DNA of 64,000 nucleotides from assembly GCA_002296525.1 (NCBI GenBank), contig DBIA01000035.1:1-64000 (forward strand). Direction: 5' to 3'. Positions 44,434 to 51,508 of the stretch are shown piece after piece. The position numbers and the translations under genes are program-made. The first letter of the stretch is position 1, and each line of letters starts with the position of its first letter. The notes beneath the pieces are model-generated. The model made no database searches and had not been told where the DNA came from. It saw nothing but the letters and a program-made list of their open reading frames with translations. This stretch comes from Candidatus Neomicrothrix sp. UBA814. GTDB lineage: Bacteria; Actinomycetota; Acidimicrobiia; Acidimicrobiales; Poriferisodalaceae.

Positions 44434-45232
44434 CGGTGATCCCGCATTGCGCCACCTTTAACAGCTTGCTGTGTCCAGAAGAAGGTAATGATGCTATGAC
44501 CGCGTCAGTGGTGTCTTTCTCCACGAATGCAGCAACCGTCGGGCCTGATCCACTCAACCAAGCGCCCCACGCGCCGCTATCTAATGCTGCCTGAATCGCG
44601 GCTGCTGAGTCTGGTTGGGCGGCAAGGCGAGTTGGCTGATGGAGGTCATCAACGCAACACTCGCGAATAGTGGCGAGGTCAGATGATGCGATCGCTGCTG
44701 CCAACACAGTGCTTCGAGCGAGGGCCTGTGATGCTGTTTCGAGCGGTACAGAAGACGGAAGACGCGTCCGCGATTTAATTGTAGATGTCTTACCTTCAGG
44801 TACCCACACCACGATATTGAGCGTTGGCGGGCACAGAAGTCGGATAACTGAGGTGCCAGTCGTGGCTGTGATGCTGCCATAAATCGAAGCAGCGACATTA
44901 TCGAAGTGTCCCTCAAGCTCCCCCGAGCCGGACAACAGCTCTGGAAAGCGTATGGATCCTGATCGCTGCAATGATGCTGCCGCTAGCCCCGCCACCCGAG
45001 CCGCACCCGAAAACCCGAGACCCTTGCCCGGAGGGATCGAAGTTTCCGAAAATAAATCACCTGCACCTCCCGCTTTGCGGAAAGCAGTGAAAGCTGGATG
45101 TTGCTCCTCGAGTTTGGCTGCCGCACCACGCGACTCGCCAACGTCAAGATGGAAAGGTAAATCGAGAGCTACGGCCAAGCAATCGAAGCCAGGACCAATG
45201 TTGGCGGAGGAAGCTGGAACAGTCACGCGCAC
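44426..45232 (-). CDS. thrB: Homoserine kinase
   Basis: Phosphorylates homoserine in threonine biosynthesis. A GHMP kinase, with the start MRVTVPASSANIGPGFDCLA matching ThrB and the ATP-loop PPGKGLGFSGAARVAG near 70 where the usual form is PxxxGLGSSxA. SGSGPTVAAF near 229 is the third motif. At 268 residues it is a bit short. thrA and thrC are not nearby. The gene is convergent with leuS and divergent from the TPP enzyme gene. The Phe/Gly change in motif 2 leaves some doubt about exact substrate. Confidence 0.8.
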   Translation of the reverse strand: MRVTVPASSANIGPGFDCLAVALDLPFHLDVGESRGAAAKLEEQHPAFTAFRKAGGAGDLFSETSIPPGKGLGFSGAARVAGLAAASLQRSGSIRFPELLSGSGELEGHFDNVAASIYGSITATTGTSVIRLLCPPTLNIVVWVPEGKTSTIKSRTRLPSSVPLETASQALARSTVLAAAIASSDLATIRECCVDDLHQPTRLAAQPDSAAAIQAALDSGAWGAWLSGSGPTVAAFVEKDTTDAVIASLPSSGHSKLLKVAQCGITVS

Positions 45233-45292
45233 CCAAGGCAGCGTACAGTCGTATCAGTCGGCTGCGAGCGCACCCGGGGAAGAGCAATTGTT

Positions 45293-46933
45293 ATGACGCA
45301 CGGAGGAAAACTAGTAGCCAAGGTTCTGAAGTCCGCAGGGGTTGAATGTGTCTTCACTCTGTCTGGCGGTCACGTCATGGGGATATACGACGGGTGTCTT
45401 GACGAGAATATTGAGGTTGTCGATGTAAGACATGAGCAAGCTGCTGTTCATGCAGCTGATGCCTGGGCGCGCCTACACCCGGGCAAAGTAGGCGTGGCCA
45501 TTCTCACAGCGGGTCCCGGTGTCACTGACGGAGTGACTGGTGTAGCTAATGCCTGGCGAGCCAATTCTCCAATTTTGGTTATCGGAGGTCAGGGCCCTTT
45601 CCGGCATATTCGCCGTGGTTCGCTTCAGGAAATGGATCACGTATCGCTGATGAGACCAGTCTCTAAGTGGGCCGAGGCTTGCTACCAAACTTCACGCATA
45701 GGTGAATACATGGAAGCGGGCATTCGGGCCGCGCTTAGCGGTGTTCCGGGCCCAGCTTTTTTGGAAATCCCAATGGATGTTCTCCACGGACAAGTCGACC
45801 TTGATGAAATCCAGATGCCGAAGTTTCGAGATTACCGAGTGACGGCCGTGGCGCCCGGGCCACTCATATCGGAGAGTCTTGAACTGTTGGCTCAGTCGCA
45901 TAAACCAATGGTTATGGCAGGTACTTCGCTTAAGTGGAGTGAAGGAGGTCGACATTTGGAAGCATTTCTGAACAAAACAGGCATTCCCTGTTTCGTTAAC
46001 GGAATGGCTCGAGGCGAGATTGCTTGGGACCACCCCTCTTTTCTTTCCCTGACGCGGAAAGAGGCTCTTGAGATGGCCGATCTAGTGATCCTCGCTGGCA
46101 CCCCTTTGGATTTCCGAATGCGATTTGGAAATTCGATTCCCGATTCAGCGTCGATAATCCAAATGGATCTAGACGAGACCTTGATTGGCGACAACCGGCT
46201 CGTCGATATAGGCCTTGTCGGAAACCTTGGTTTGAATTTTGAGGCCCTTACCGCCGAATTAGAAGTTGGCGCGCGTGCTGTCGACTTCACTACTTACCGG
46301 GATCAGCTTCGCGCTCGAGAAGATGAGCTACACACAGCGCGACTGGGTCAGATGGTTAGCGACGAGGTTCCTATCGATCCGATGCGTTTATGCAGCGAAA
46401 TTGCCGAGGCCGTCACCGATGAAATGATCGTTATAGGAGATGGAGGTGACATTGTTGCTCAAGCATCAAAAGTGATCCAAGTGCCAAAGAACGGAACCTG
46501 GATGGACCCAGGACCTCTTGGGACTCTTGGAGTAGGCATGCCGTTCGCTCTTGCTGCTCAGAAAGCTCACCCAGACAAGAGAGTCTTAATCGTCTACGGC
46601 GACGGCTCGTTTGGGCTCAATGGATTCGAATACGACACAGCCGTCCGTTTCGGTCTTCCAATAGTAGGAGTCCTAGGCAATGACGCGGCATGGGGTCAGA
46701 TGATGAGACCACAAGCAATGCTGTACGGCGAAGACCGGTTAGTGGCGGTTGAGTTAAATCGCACTAGGTACGACAAAGTGGTTGAAGCCTTAGGTGGGCA
46801 CGGCGAACATGTCGTAACAGCTGACGAAATCGGGCCCGCTATCAAGAGGGCATTCGAGTCAGGGAAACCAGCATTGGTGAATGTCGAAATCCGTCAAGAT
46901 CGCGGTGAGATGAAGGGCTCCACCTATGTTTAG
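45293..46933 (+). CDS. Acetolactate-synthase-like TPP-dependent enzyme
   Basis: A 546-residue thiamine-diphosphate enzyme. The N-terminal activating Glu is in VRHEQAAVHAADAWAR near 50; the TPP-binding segment is VYGDGSFGLNGFEYDTAVRF near 440, and the PLGTLGVGMPFALAA region near 410. The last feature is closer to oxalyl-CoA decarboxylase and 2-hydroxyacyl-CoA lyase than to IlvB, which usually reads differently. No small regulatory subunit (ilvH) gene is adjacent, so a role in branched-chain amino acid synthesis is doubtful. It starts 60 nt from thrB's start in the opposite direction. Function uncertain among ALS, HACL and oxalyl-CoA decarboxylase types. Confidence 0.8.
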   Translation: MTHGGKLVAKVLKSAGVECVFTLSGGHVMGIYDGCLDENIEVVDVRHEQAAVHAADAWARLHPGKVGVAILTAGPGVTDGVTGVANAWRANSPILVIGGQGPFRHIRRGSLQEMDHVSLMRPVSKWAEACYQTSRIGEYMEAGIRAALSGVPGPAFLEIPMDVLHGQVDLDEIQMPKFRDYRVTAVAPGPLISESLELLAQSHKPMVMAGTSLKWSEGGRHLEAFLNKTGIPCFVNGMARGEIAWDHPSFLSLTRKEALEMADLVILAGTPLDFRMRFGNSIPDSASIIQMDLDETLIGDNRLVDIGLVGNLGLNFEALTAELEVGARAVDFTTYRDQLRAREDELHTARLGQMVSDEVPIDPMRLCSEIAEAVTDEMIVIGDGGDIVAQASKVIQVPKNGTWMDPGPLGTLGVGMPFALAAQKAHPDKRVLIVYGDGSFGLNGFEYDTAVRFGLPIVGVLGNDAAWGQMMRPQAMLYGEDRLVAVELNRTRYDKVVEALGGHGEHVVTADEIGPAIKRAFESGKPALVNVEIRQDRGEMKGSTYV

Positions 46934-46955
46934 CCAAACAAAGGTCGCCTAGAAG

Positions 46956-47645
46956 GTGTGTGGCAGATTTGCATCTACAGCGTCCTTACCTGAATTAGGG
47001 ACCCTCTTTTCGGCGTCAACACCGACGAGAACCGTAGAGCCGAGTTACAACGTGGCACCCTCAGGTGAAGTTTACGCAATAGCCGCGCAAAGAGAATCTA
47101 AAGGTCACTTCGTTCAAGTGATGCGATGGGGTCTGCGACCCAATTGGAGTCAACCCGCGCCGAAAGCGCAGATAATCATCAACGCCCGTCTAGAGACCGT
47201 CGATGAGAAACCAATGTTTGCCGAAGCGTTTATTCACCGGAGGTGCATTATCCCAGCCGACGGATTTTATGAATGGAAAGGCAGCGGGGAAAAAAATGAG
47301 CGGAGACCGATGTACATATATCGACCAGACGGCGGACTCCTCTTGATGGCTGGTGCATGGGAGCGCAGCCGAATCGACGACACCCTGTCATTTGTTATTT
47401 TGACGACTAAAGCCAACAGCTTCATGTCGAACATTCATCACCGGATGCCGGTAACTCTCAGCGAAGCTGCCTGCGATGAGTGGTTGAGTCACGAGAACTT
47501 TGATGCGCAACGCCTTAAGGAACTAGGGGTGTCGGAGAGCGATAGTGCGCTGGGTGCCCACTACGTAGATCCAAAGGTTGGGAACCCGAGGCAGCAGGGT
47601 GTTGGCCTCATCGCTCCTGTCCCTGCCGGAACGTTATGGGAGTAG
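46956..47645 (+). CDS. SOS response-associated peptidase (SRAP/YedK family)
   Basis: Forms a covalent thiazolidine link to abasic sites in single-stranded DNA and protects them. The catalytic Cys2 directly follows the initiator Met (MCGRFA); other motifs are YNVAPSGEV, MRWGLRPNWS, NARLETVDEKPMFAEAF, CIIPADGFYEWK (Glu) and HHRMPV (His). The GTG start at 46956 is fixed by the need for Cys2. 229 residues, as in the family. It is 22 nt downstream of the TPP enzyme and convergent with the HIT gene. Confidence 0.93.
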   Translation: MCGRFASTASLPELGTLFSASTPTRTVEPSYNVAPSGEVYAIAAQRESKGHFVQVMRWGLRPNWSQPAPKAQIIINARLETVDEKPMFAEAFIHRRCIIPADGFYEWKGSGEKNERRPMYIYRPDGGLLLMAGAWERSRIDDTLSFVILTTKANSFMSNIHHRMPVTLSEAACDEWLSHENFDAQRLKELGVSESDSALGAHYVDPKVGNPRQQGVGLIAPVPAGTLWE

Positions 47646-47651
47646 TCAAGG

Positions 47652-48050
47652 TCACCCGTTCAAAGCAGACTTTATGGATTCCGCAGCTCTTTCGAGACTT
47701 TCAACCTCAACAGAAGCGGCAGCTCTAGAGAAATCCATGGCTGACATAGTGTTCGCCGGAATCAAATGAATGTGCGTGTGTGGAACCTCGAAGCCAGCTA
47801 TGACCATGCCGACACGAGCGCAATCAAAAGCGATTTTCTGAGCTTGAGCGACTTTATGTGCGACTCCAAAAAGGTGCTCTCGGAGATCAGATGGAAGGTC
47901 GATCCATTGATCTATTTCGTCCCTCGGAACCACTAAGGCATGACCATGTTCAATAGGGTTTATTGACATAAAGACGACACAACGGTCGTCTTGCCAGATG
48001 AAAGTCCCGGGCAAATCGCCTCGGATGATCATTGTGAAAACAGATGTCAT
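47652..48050 (-). CDS. HIT-family hydrolase
   Basis: A nucleotide hydrolase or transferase of the histidine-triad group. The triad is HTHIHLIP, near residue 95. GHALVVPRDEIDQW near 40 and the Asp in IWQDDRCVVFM are also typical. ATG 48050 (MTSVFTM) gives about 132 residues, near the family size; a GTG/ATG at 48071 would add seven. It is tail-to-tail with the SRAP gene and divergent from pgsA with 24 nt between starts. Confidence 0.88.
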   Translation of the reverse strand: MTSVFTMIIRGDLPGTFIWQDDRCVVFMSINPIEHGHALVVPRDEIDQWIDLPSDLREHLFGVAHKVAQAQKIAFDCARVGMVIAGFEVPHTHIHLIPANTMSAMDFSRAAASVEVESLERAAESIKSALNG

Positions 48051-48074
48051 GAAATCAAGCCTACGATGCAATCA

Positions 48075-48665
48075 ATGACTGAAGCCCAGTTGCCGTGGAG
48101 ACCATTTACGGTTCCGAATCTGATTAGCGTTGGCCGACTAGCCTGCATCCCATTGTTCCTCTGGCTGCTCTTTTCAGTTCAAGATCGCTGGGCTGCTGCT
48201 TTGCTGCTCGGTGCGCTCGGAGCCACTGACTGGATCGACGGCTATATAGCGCGGAGATTTGACCAGGTCAGCGAGCTGGGCAAAATCTTGGATCCGACGG
48301 CCGATCGCCTGATGCTGCTGGTGGGCATTTTTGCTATTTGGATCGATGGTTCAGTACCGACGTGGGTTGCGTGGCTAGCTCTGTGTCGAGAAGCGCTGGT
48401 CGCCATAGCCGCGTTGTTGCTGGCAGCCCTTGGAGCTCGAAAAATTGAGGTCACCTGGTGGGGGAAAACAGGCACATTCTTGCTTATGTTTGCCTTCCCG
48501 TTCTTCCTCGCTGGCGAAAGCGAAGTTTTCTTAGCCCCATTTTTCGCCGCGGGTGCTTGGGTGTGTGCTGTAACTGGGCTACCAATCCACTATTGGTCAG
48601 GCTTTACATATGTCCCTGCGGCTCGAGATGCCCTTCTTGAGGGTCGAGCTGGGAGGAAAGCGTAG
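48075..48665 (+). CDS. pgsA: CDP-alcohol phosphatidyltransferase (PgsA type)
   Basis: A membrane enzyme that transfers a phosphatidyl group from CDP-diacylglycerol to an alcohol, likely glycerol-3-phosphate. The CDP-OH-P signature DG-x2-AR-x8-G-x3-D-x3-D is present as DGYIARRFDQVSELGKILD followed by PTAD. Several membrane helices follow. ATG 48075 is chosen to give 196 residues; the frame from 47991 overlaps the HIT gene. Synteny with mycobacterial pgsA2-gcvH supports it; the alcohol acceptor is inferred. Confidence 0.87.
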   Translation: MTEAQLPWRPFTVPNLISVGRLACIPLFLWLLFSVQDRWAAALLLGALGATDWIDGYIARRFDQVSELGKILDPTADRLMLLVGIFAIWIDGSVPTWVAWLALCREALVAIAALLLAALGARKIEVTWWGKTGTFLLMFAFPFFLAGESEVFLAPFFAAGAWVCAVTGLPIHYWSGFTYVPAARDALLEGRAGRKA

Positions 48666-48699
48666 ACCGAAAGATCACTTGTTGGGATAGCGTGGGCGT

Positions 48700-49092
48700 A
48701 TGAACACGCCAACGGAACTGCGATACTCAACAGATCATGAGTGGGTTCGAACCGAGAACGATGTGGTTCGAATTGGTATCACCGACTTCGCACAAGACGC
48801 TCTGGGTGATGTGGTCTATGTCGAATTACCGGAACTCGGTTTAGAGGTTCACGCCAACACCGCATTTGCTGAAATTGAATCTACAAAGTCAGTTTCAGAT
48901 ATTTTCGCACCACTTTCAGGTGAGATCACCGAGGTCAATTCTGCCTTGGAAGATCAACCAGAATTAGTGAACGAGGATCCGTACGGGGAAGGATGGGTGT
49001 GTGTAATCCGTCCGACAACGGGAAATGAACTTGACGCTCTAATGGACGCTGCGAGCTACGAGAAATTCGTCAGCGAAGAGAGTCAGGAGTAA
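48700..49092 (+). CDS. gcvH: Glycine cleavage system H protein
   Basis: The lipoyl carrier of the glycine cleavage system. The lipoyl Lys is in IESTKSVSDIFAP near 63. The start TELRYSTDHEWVR and LGDVVYVELPELG are typical. At 130 residues it is full length. gcvT and gcvP are not in this window. It starts 34 nt after pgsA, and the FHA gene follows 3 nt after its stop, so they are likely co-transcribed. Confidence 0.96.
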   Translation: MNTPTELRYSTDHEWVRTENDVVRIGITDFAQDALGDVVYVELPELGLEVHANTAFAEIESTKSVSDIFAPLSGEITEVNSALEDQPELVNEDPYGEGWVCVIRPTTGNELDALMDAASYEKFVSEESQE

Positions 49093-49095
49093 AGG

Positions 49096-49560
49096 GTGGC
49101 TCAAGTGTGTGACGCATGTGGGCACTCAAACAGTGCGGGTTCAAGGTTCTGCTCCAGCTGTGGTCGGGCCCTTAGTTCAGTGAATGAAGCGAGCACTGAA
49201 GCCCTGGAGACTCTCGAAGGTATCGAATCTGGAGTCACGCTAGAGCCACCGGCAACAGGCGCTGCCCTCGTAGTAGCTAGTGGGCATCAAGCAGGAACCC
49301 GCTATGCGATTGCGTCTACTCGCCTGACCGTCGGCCGCCATCCCGATAGCGATATTTTCCTGGACGACATCACGGTTTCGCGACGCCACGTGGAGTTGGA
49401 GCAGGGGAGCGCCGGCTATCTCTTGAAAGATGTCGGTTCCCTGAACGGCACCTACTTGAACGGCGAGCGCTTATCGGACGGTGAAACGCCACTCACAAAT
49501 GGTGACGAACTTCAAATAGGTAAGTTCAAATTGCTTTACCTGGTTTCTTCGACCATTTGA
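49096..49560 (+). CDS. FHA-domain protein with N-terminal zinc ribbon (garA position)
   Basis: A 154-residue protein. Residues 4-23 (CDACGHSN...FCSSCG) form a CxxC...CxxC zinc ribbon; a Glu/Thr linker follows; and the FHA phosphothreonine-binding domain (about 75-145) has LTVGRHPDSDIFL, VSRRHVELE and GSLNGTYLNGE. In mycobacteria the gene after gcvH is garA, which regulates 2-oxoglutarate use by binding its enzymes. Here the position fits, but the N-terminal ETTS phosphorylation motif of GarA is absent and a zinc ribbon stands in its place. GTG start, 3 nt after gcvH. Confidence 0.87.
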   Translation: MAQVCDACGHSNSAGSRFCSSCGRALSSVNEASTEALETLEGIESGVTLEPPATGAALVVASGHQAGTRYAIASTRLTVGRHPDSDIFLDDITVSRRHVELEQGSAGYLLKDVGSLNGTYLNGERLSDGETPLTNGDELQIGKFKLLYLVSSTI

Positions 49561-49598
49561 ATAGCGTCGAGAGGCCGTCTGGCTACTAGGGTCAGAGC

Positions 49599-50093
49599 AT
49601 GGTTGAAATGGAGTTGCTGGGGGTTCAGGTCGAATTACCCTCAAATAGTCCGCTGCTGTTGCTTAGAGAGATGGTTGGGCAAGGTCGTGTTCTGCCAGTA
49701 GTTATAGACACCCCAGAAGCGCATGCGATTCATCGCGGTATAGAAGGGATTCGTCTGGCGAGACCGCTAACGCACGATTTGCTAGTCACCATGCTCGAGG
49801 ACCTTCAAGCGACCGTTACCTCAGTCACCGTGACCGAACTGCGGGAGCGTACTTTTTTTGCCGAGATTGAGCTTGAAGTAGCGGGGCAGCGTCATTCAAT
49901 CTCAGCAAGGCCTAGTGATGCGATTGCAATAGCGGTCCGGACCGAAACGCCGATTTATGCATCAGAAGAAGTTTTAGCTGAAGCTGGGCAAGTCATCGAC
50001 ACACAATCTTCCGATGAAGAAGGCAACGATCCGGACGAACTTCTTGATGAATTCAAGCAGTTCCTCGATGACGTTAGCCCGGACGATTTTTGA
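49599..50093 (+). CDS. DUF151 bifunctional nuclease-family protein
   Basis: A 164-residue protein of the DUF151 family (Rv1829 in M. tuberculosis), with reported DNase/RNase activity for a plant member. Motifs are VLPVVIDTPEAHAI near 32 and SARPSDAIAIAVRTETPIY near 108. The C-terminus is very acidic (DDVSPDDF). It is 38 nt downstream of the FHA gene and 117 nt upstream of merR. Its true activity in bacteria is not established. Confidence 0.88.
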   Translation: MVEMELLGVQVELPSNSPLLLLREMVGQGRVLPVVIDTPEAHAIHRGIEGIRLARPLTHDLLVTMLEDLQATVTSVTVTELRERTFFAEIELEVAGQRHSISARPSDAIAIAVRTETPIYASEEVLAEAGQVIDTQSSDEEGNDPDELLDEFKQFLDDVSPDDF

Positions 50094-50210
50094 ATCGCAG
50101 CTCAACCGGAATACATTTCGCGCACTACGCGCGAAATATCGCGCGTAGGGTGGTTGCTTACCGGGGGTTTTGCTCGTACTGTGGCATCACATTGACGTAG
50201 TTTCATCAAT
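50094..50210 (+). promoter_or_regulatory. Promoter and inverted-repeat region of merR
   Basis: A 117-nt region packed with signals. Inverted repeat A is TTTCGCGC-ACTAC-GCGCGAAA (50116-50136); repeat B is TACGCGCGA-AATA-TCGCGCGTA (50126-50147). They share 50126-50136, so both cannot form together. A promoter candidate follows: TTGCTT (50154-50159), 17 bp, TACTGT (50177-50182). A third imperfect inverted repeat, CACATTGA (50188-50195) with TCAATGTG (50206-50213), runs into the start codon. The layout suggests DNA operators upstream of and across the transcription start. Confidence 0.6.
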
Positions 50211-50708
50211 GTGACCGCAGTGATGACTGGCAGGGGCGGAGGCAAAGCGGTGACCGAAGGCGTAGTGGAATCCGGTTTCTCTGGAAAACGAACAGCGGAG
50301 CTAGTGGGAATTACCTACCGGCAATTGGACTATTGGGCACGAACAGATCTGATTCGCCCCTCGTTAGCTGATGCTCAGGGCAGTGGCAGCAGGCGGGCCT
50401 ATTCGTATCAGGATCTTTTAGAGCTGAAAGTGGTAAAGACACTCCTTGACGCTGGCATCAGGCTTGAGATGGTGCGCGACGTGTTCTCGTATCTCCGAGA
50501 AAACCTTGGTACAGACGTCGCTTCTGCGAATCTGGTAATCAACGGCTCATCTCCAGTGCTGGTATCTGGCGAGGAGATCATTGACTTAATCCATAAAGGA
50601 CAAGGCGTGCTTAACGTATTGCCGCTGGCAGGAGTAAAAGAAGAATTGGATAACGCGATTATCGATTTGTTCCCCTCGGTTGAGGACCAAATCAGAGCCA
50701 CCGGTTAA
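50211..50708 (+). CDS. MerR-family transcriptional regulator (Rv1830-like)
   Basis: A 165-residue regulator with an N-terminal winged HTH (about 24-90: ELVGITYRQLDYWARTDLI and YSYQDLLELKVVKTLLDAG) and a C-terminal part without the cysteine set of metal sensors (DVASANLVINGSSPVLVSGEE). Its place after DUF151 matches Rv1830. Its own promoter contains several inverted repeats, so it may autoregulate. GTG 50211 is the start; GTG 50250 is an alternative. A related mycobacterial neighbour, Rv1828/FtsR, controls cell division genes, but which this follows is not certain. Confidence 0.85.
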   Translation: MTAVMTGRGGGKAVTEGVVESGFSGKRTAELVGITYRQLDYWARTDLIRPSLADAQGSGSRRAYSYQDLLELKVVKTLLDAGIRLEMVRDVFSYLRENLGTDVASANLVINGSSPVLVSGEEIIDLIHKGQGVLNVLPLAGVKEELDNAIIDLFPSVEDQIRATG

Positions 50709-50720
50709 CGCAGAACTTAT

Positions 50721-51125
50721 CTAGGAATTCTCCGGGGCGAAACGCATCGACGCCGAGTTCATGCAATAACGGTCACCAGTAGGTTGCGGCCCATCGGGGA
50801 AGATGTGACCCAAATGAGCTCCGCAGACATGACACACAGCTTCTACACGTACCATCCCGTGAGAGTTGTCGATCTTGGTTTCGACCGCTGTCTCAGAGAG
50901 CGGTTGCCAGAAGCTCGGCCAACCTGATCCCGATTCATATTTTGTCTCACTAGAAAAGAGCTCGGCGTCACAAACCACACATTGGTAAATACCCGTCGCC
51001 TTGAGGTCCCAGGTGTCACCGGTAAAGGCTTGCTCAGTGCCGGCCTCTTGCGTGACGTGGTACTGAAGAGGCGTCAACCGTTCCCGGAGCTCCTCGTCGC
51101 TAAAATTCTGCACATTGTCGCTCAT
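50721..51125 (-). CDS. msrB: Peptide-methionine (R)-S-oxide reductase
   Basis: Repairs methionine-R-sulfoxide in proteins. The catalytic Cys is in DRYCMNSASM near 118, with GSGWPSFWQP near 68 and zinc-binding pairs CVVCD and CHVCGAHLGH. ATG 51125 gives 134 residues, matching MsrB; the longer frame to 51242 adds a hydrophobic stretch of 39 residues unlikely to belong. It is convergent with merR (12 nt apart). Confidence 0.93.
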   Translation of the reverse strand: MSDNVQNFSDEELRERLTPLQYHVTQEAGTEQAFTGDTWDLKATGIYQCVVCDAELFSSETKYESGSGWPSFWQPLSETAVETKIDNSHGMVRVEAVCHVCGAHLGHIFPDGPQPTGDRYCMNSASMRFAPENS

Positions 51126-51248
51126 TGCATTACTTTCAGAGAAATGTTTGATGAAGTTGTGGACGAAGAACAGGGTATTCCAGGCGTACCTTAGAAGTCT
51201 TCTCTGTGGAAATTGATTTTCTTTCCCACTAAAAATCCACACCTATTT

Positions 51249-51277
51249 GGGACTAGTTACCCACAAGGCCTAGTCCC
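51249..51277 (+). promoter_or_regulatory. Inverted repeat upstream of the 72-residue ORF
   Basis: GGGACTAG (51249-51256) and CTAGTCCC (51270-51277) form a perfect 8-bp inverted repeat with a 13-nt spacer, 12 nt before ATG 51290. It could be an operator or a 5' RNA hairpin. It lies in the 164-nt gap between divergent msrB and this ORF. Confidence 0.45.
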
Positions 51278-51289
51278 TACTCTGCACGC

Positions 51290-51508
51290 ATGGACTATGA
51301 ACTGACCTTCGTCGACGGCCGAGCGGAAGTTATTGCTGGAGCGGATAGCTACGAACAAGAAGGACCTATGACCACGTTCTTCCAATCTGATGGCCGTAAT
51401 TATGTGGACTTCTGGTCCTCGCGAATCGCTAGTTTCCGCACGACGGACTTAAGCGCTGTGCGGAGAAAAGCGGGAGATCAGCGGGCGGTCTCCCAGCGCT
51501 CTAAATAG
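51290..51508 (+). CDS. Small hypothetical protein
   Basis: A 72-residue ORF with no recognised domain. The sequence (DYELTFVDGRAEVIAGADSYEQEG then TTFFQ, VDFWSSRIASFRTTDLSAVRR) reads like a compact beta-rich fold with a basic tail. ATG 51290, preceded by a perfect inverted repeat; it ends 8 nt inside the convergent LLM gene. Amino-acid usage is protein-like, but without database comparison it stays tentative. Confidence 0.5.
   Translation: MDYELTFVDGRAEVIAGADSYEQEGPMTTFFQSDGRNYVDFWSSRIASFRTTDLSAVRRKAGDQRAVSQRSK

Noticed and set aside
48666..48699. Glycine riboswitch before gcvH
   Set aside because: The gap is only 34 nt, too short for the aptamer.
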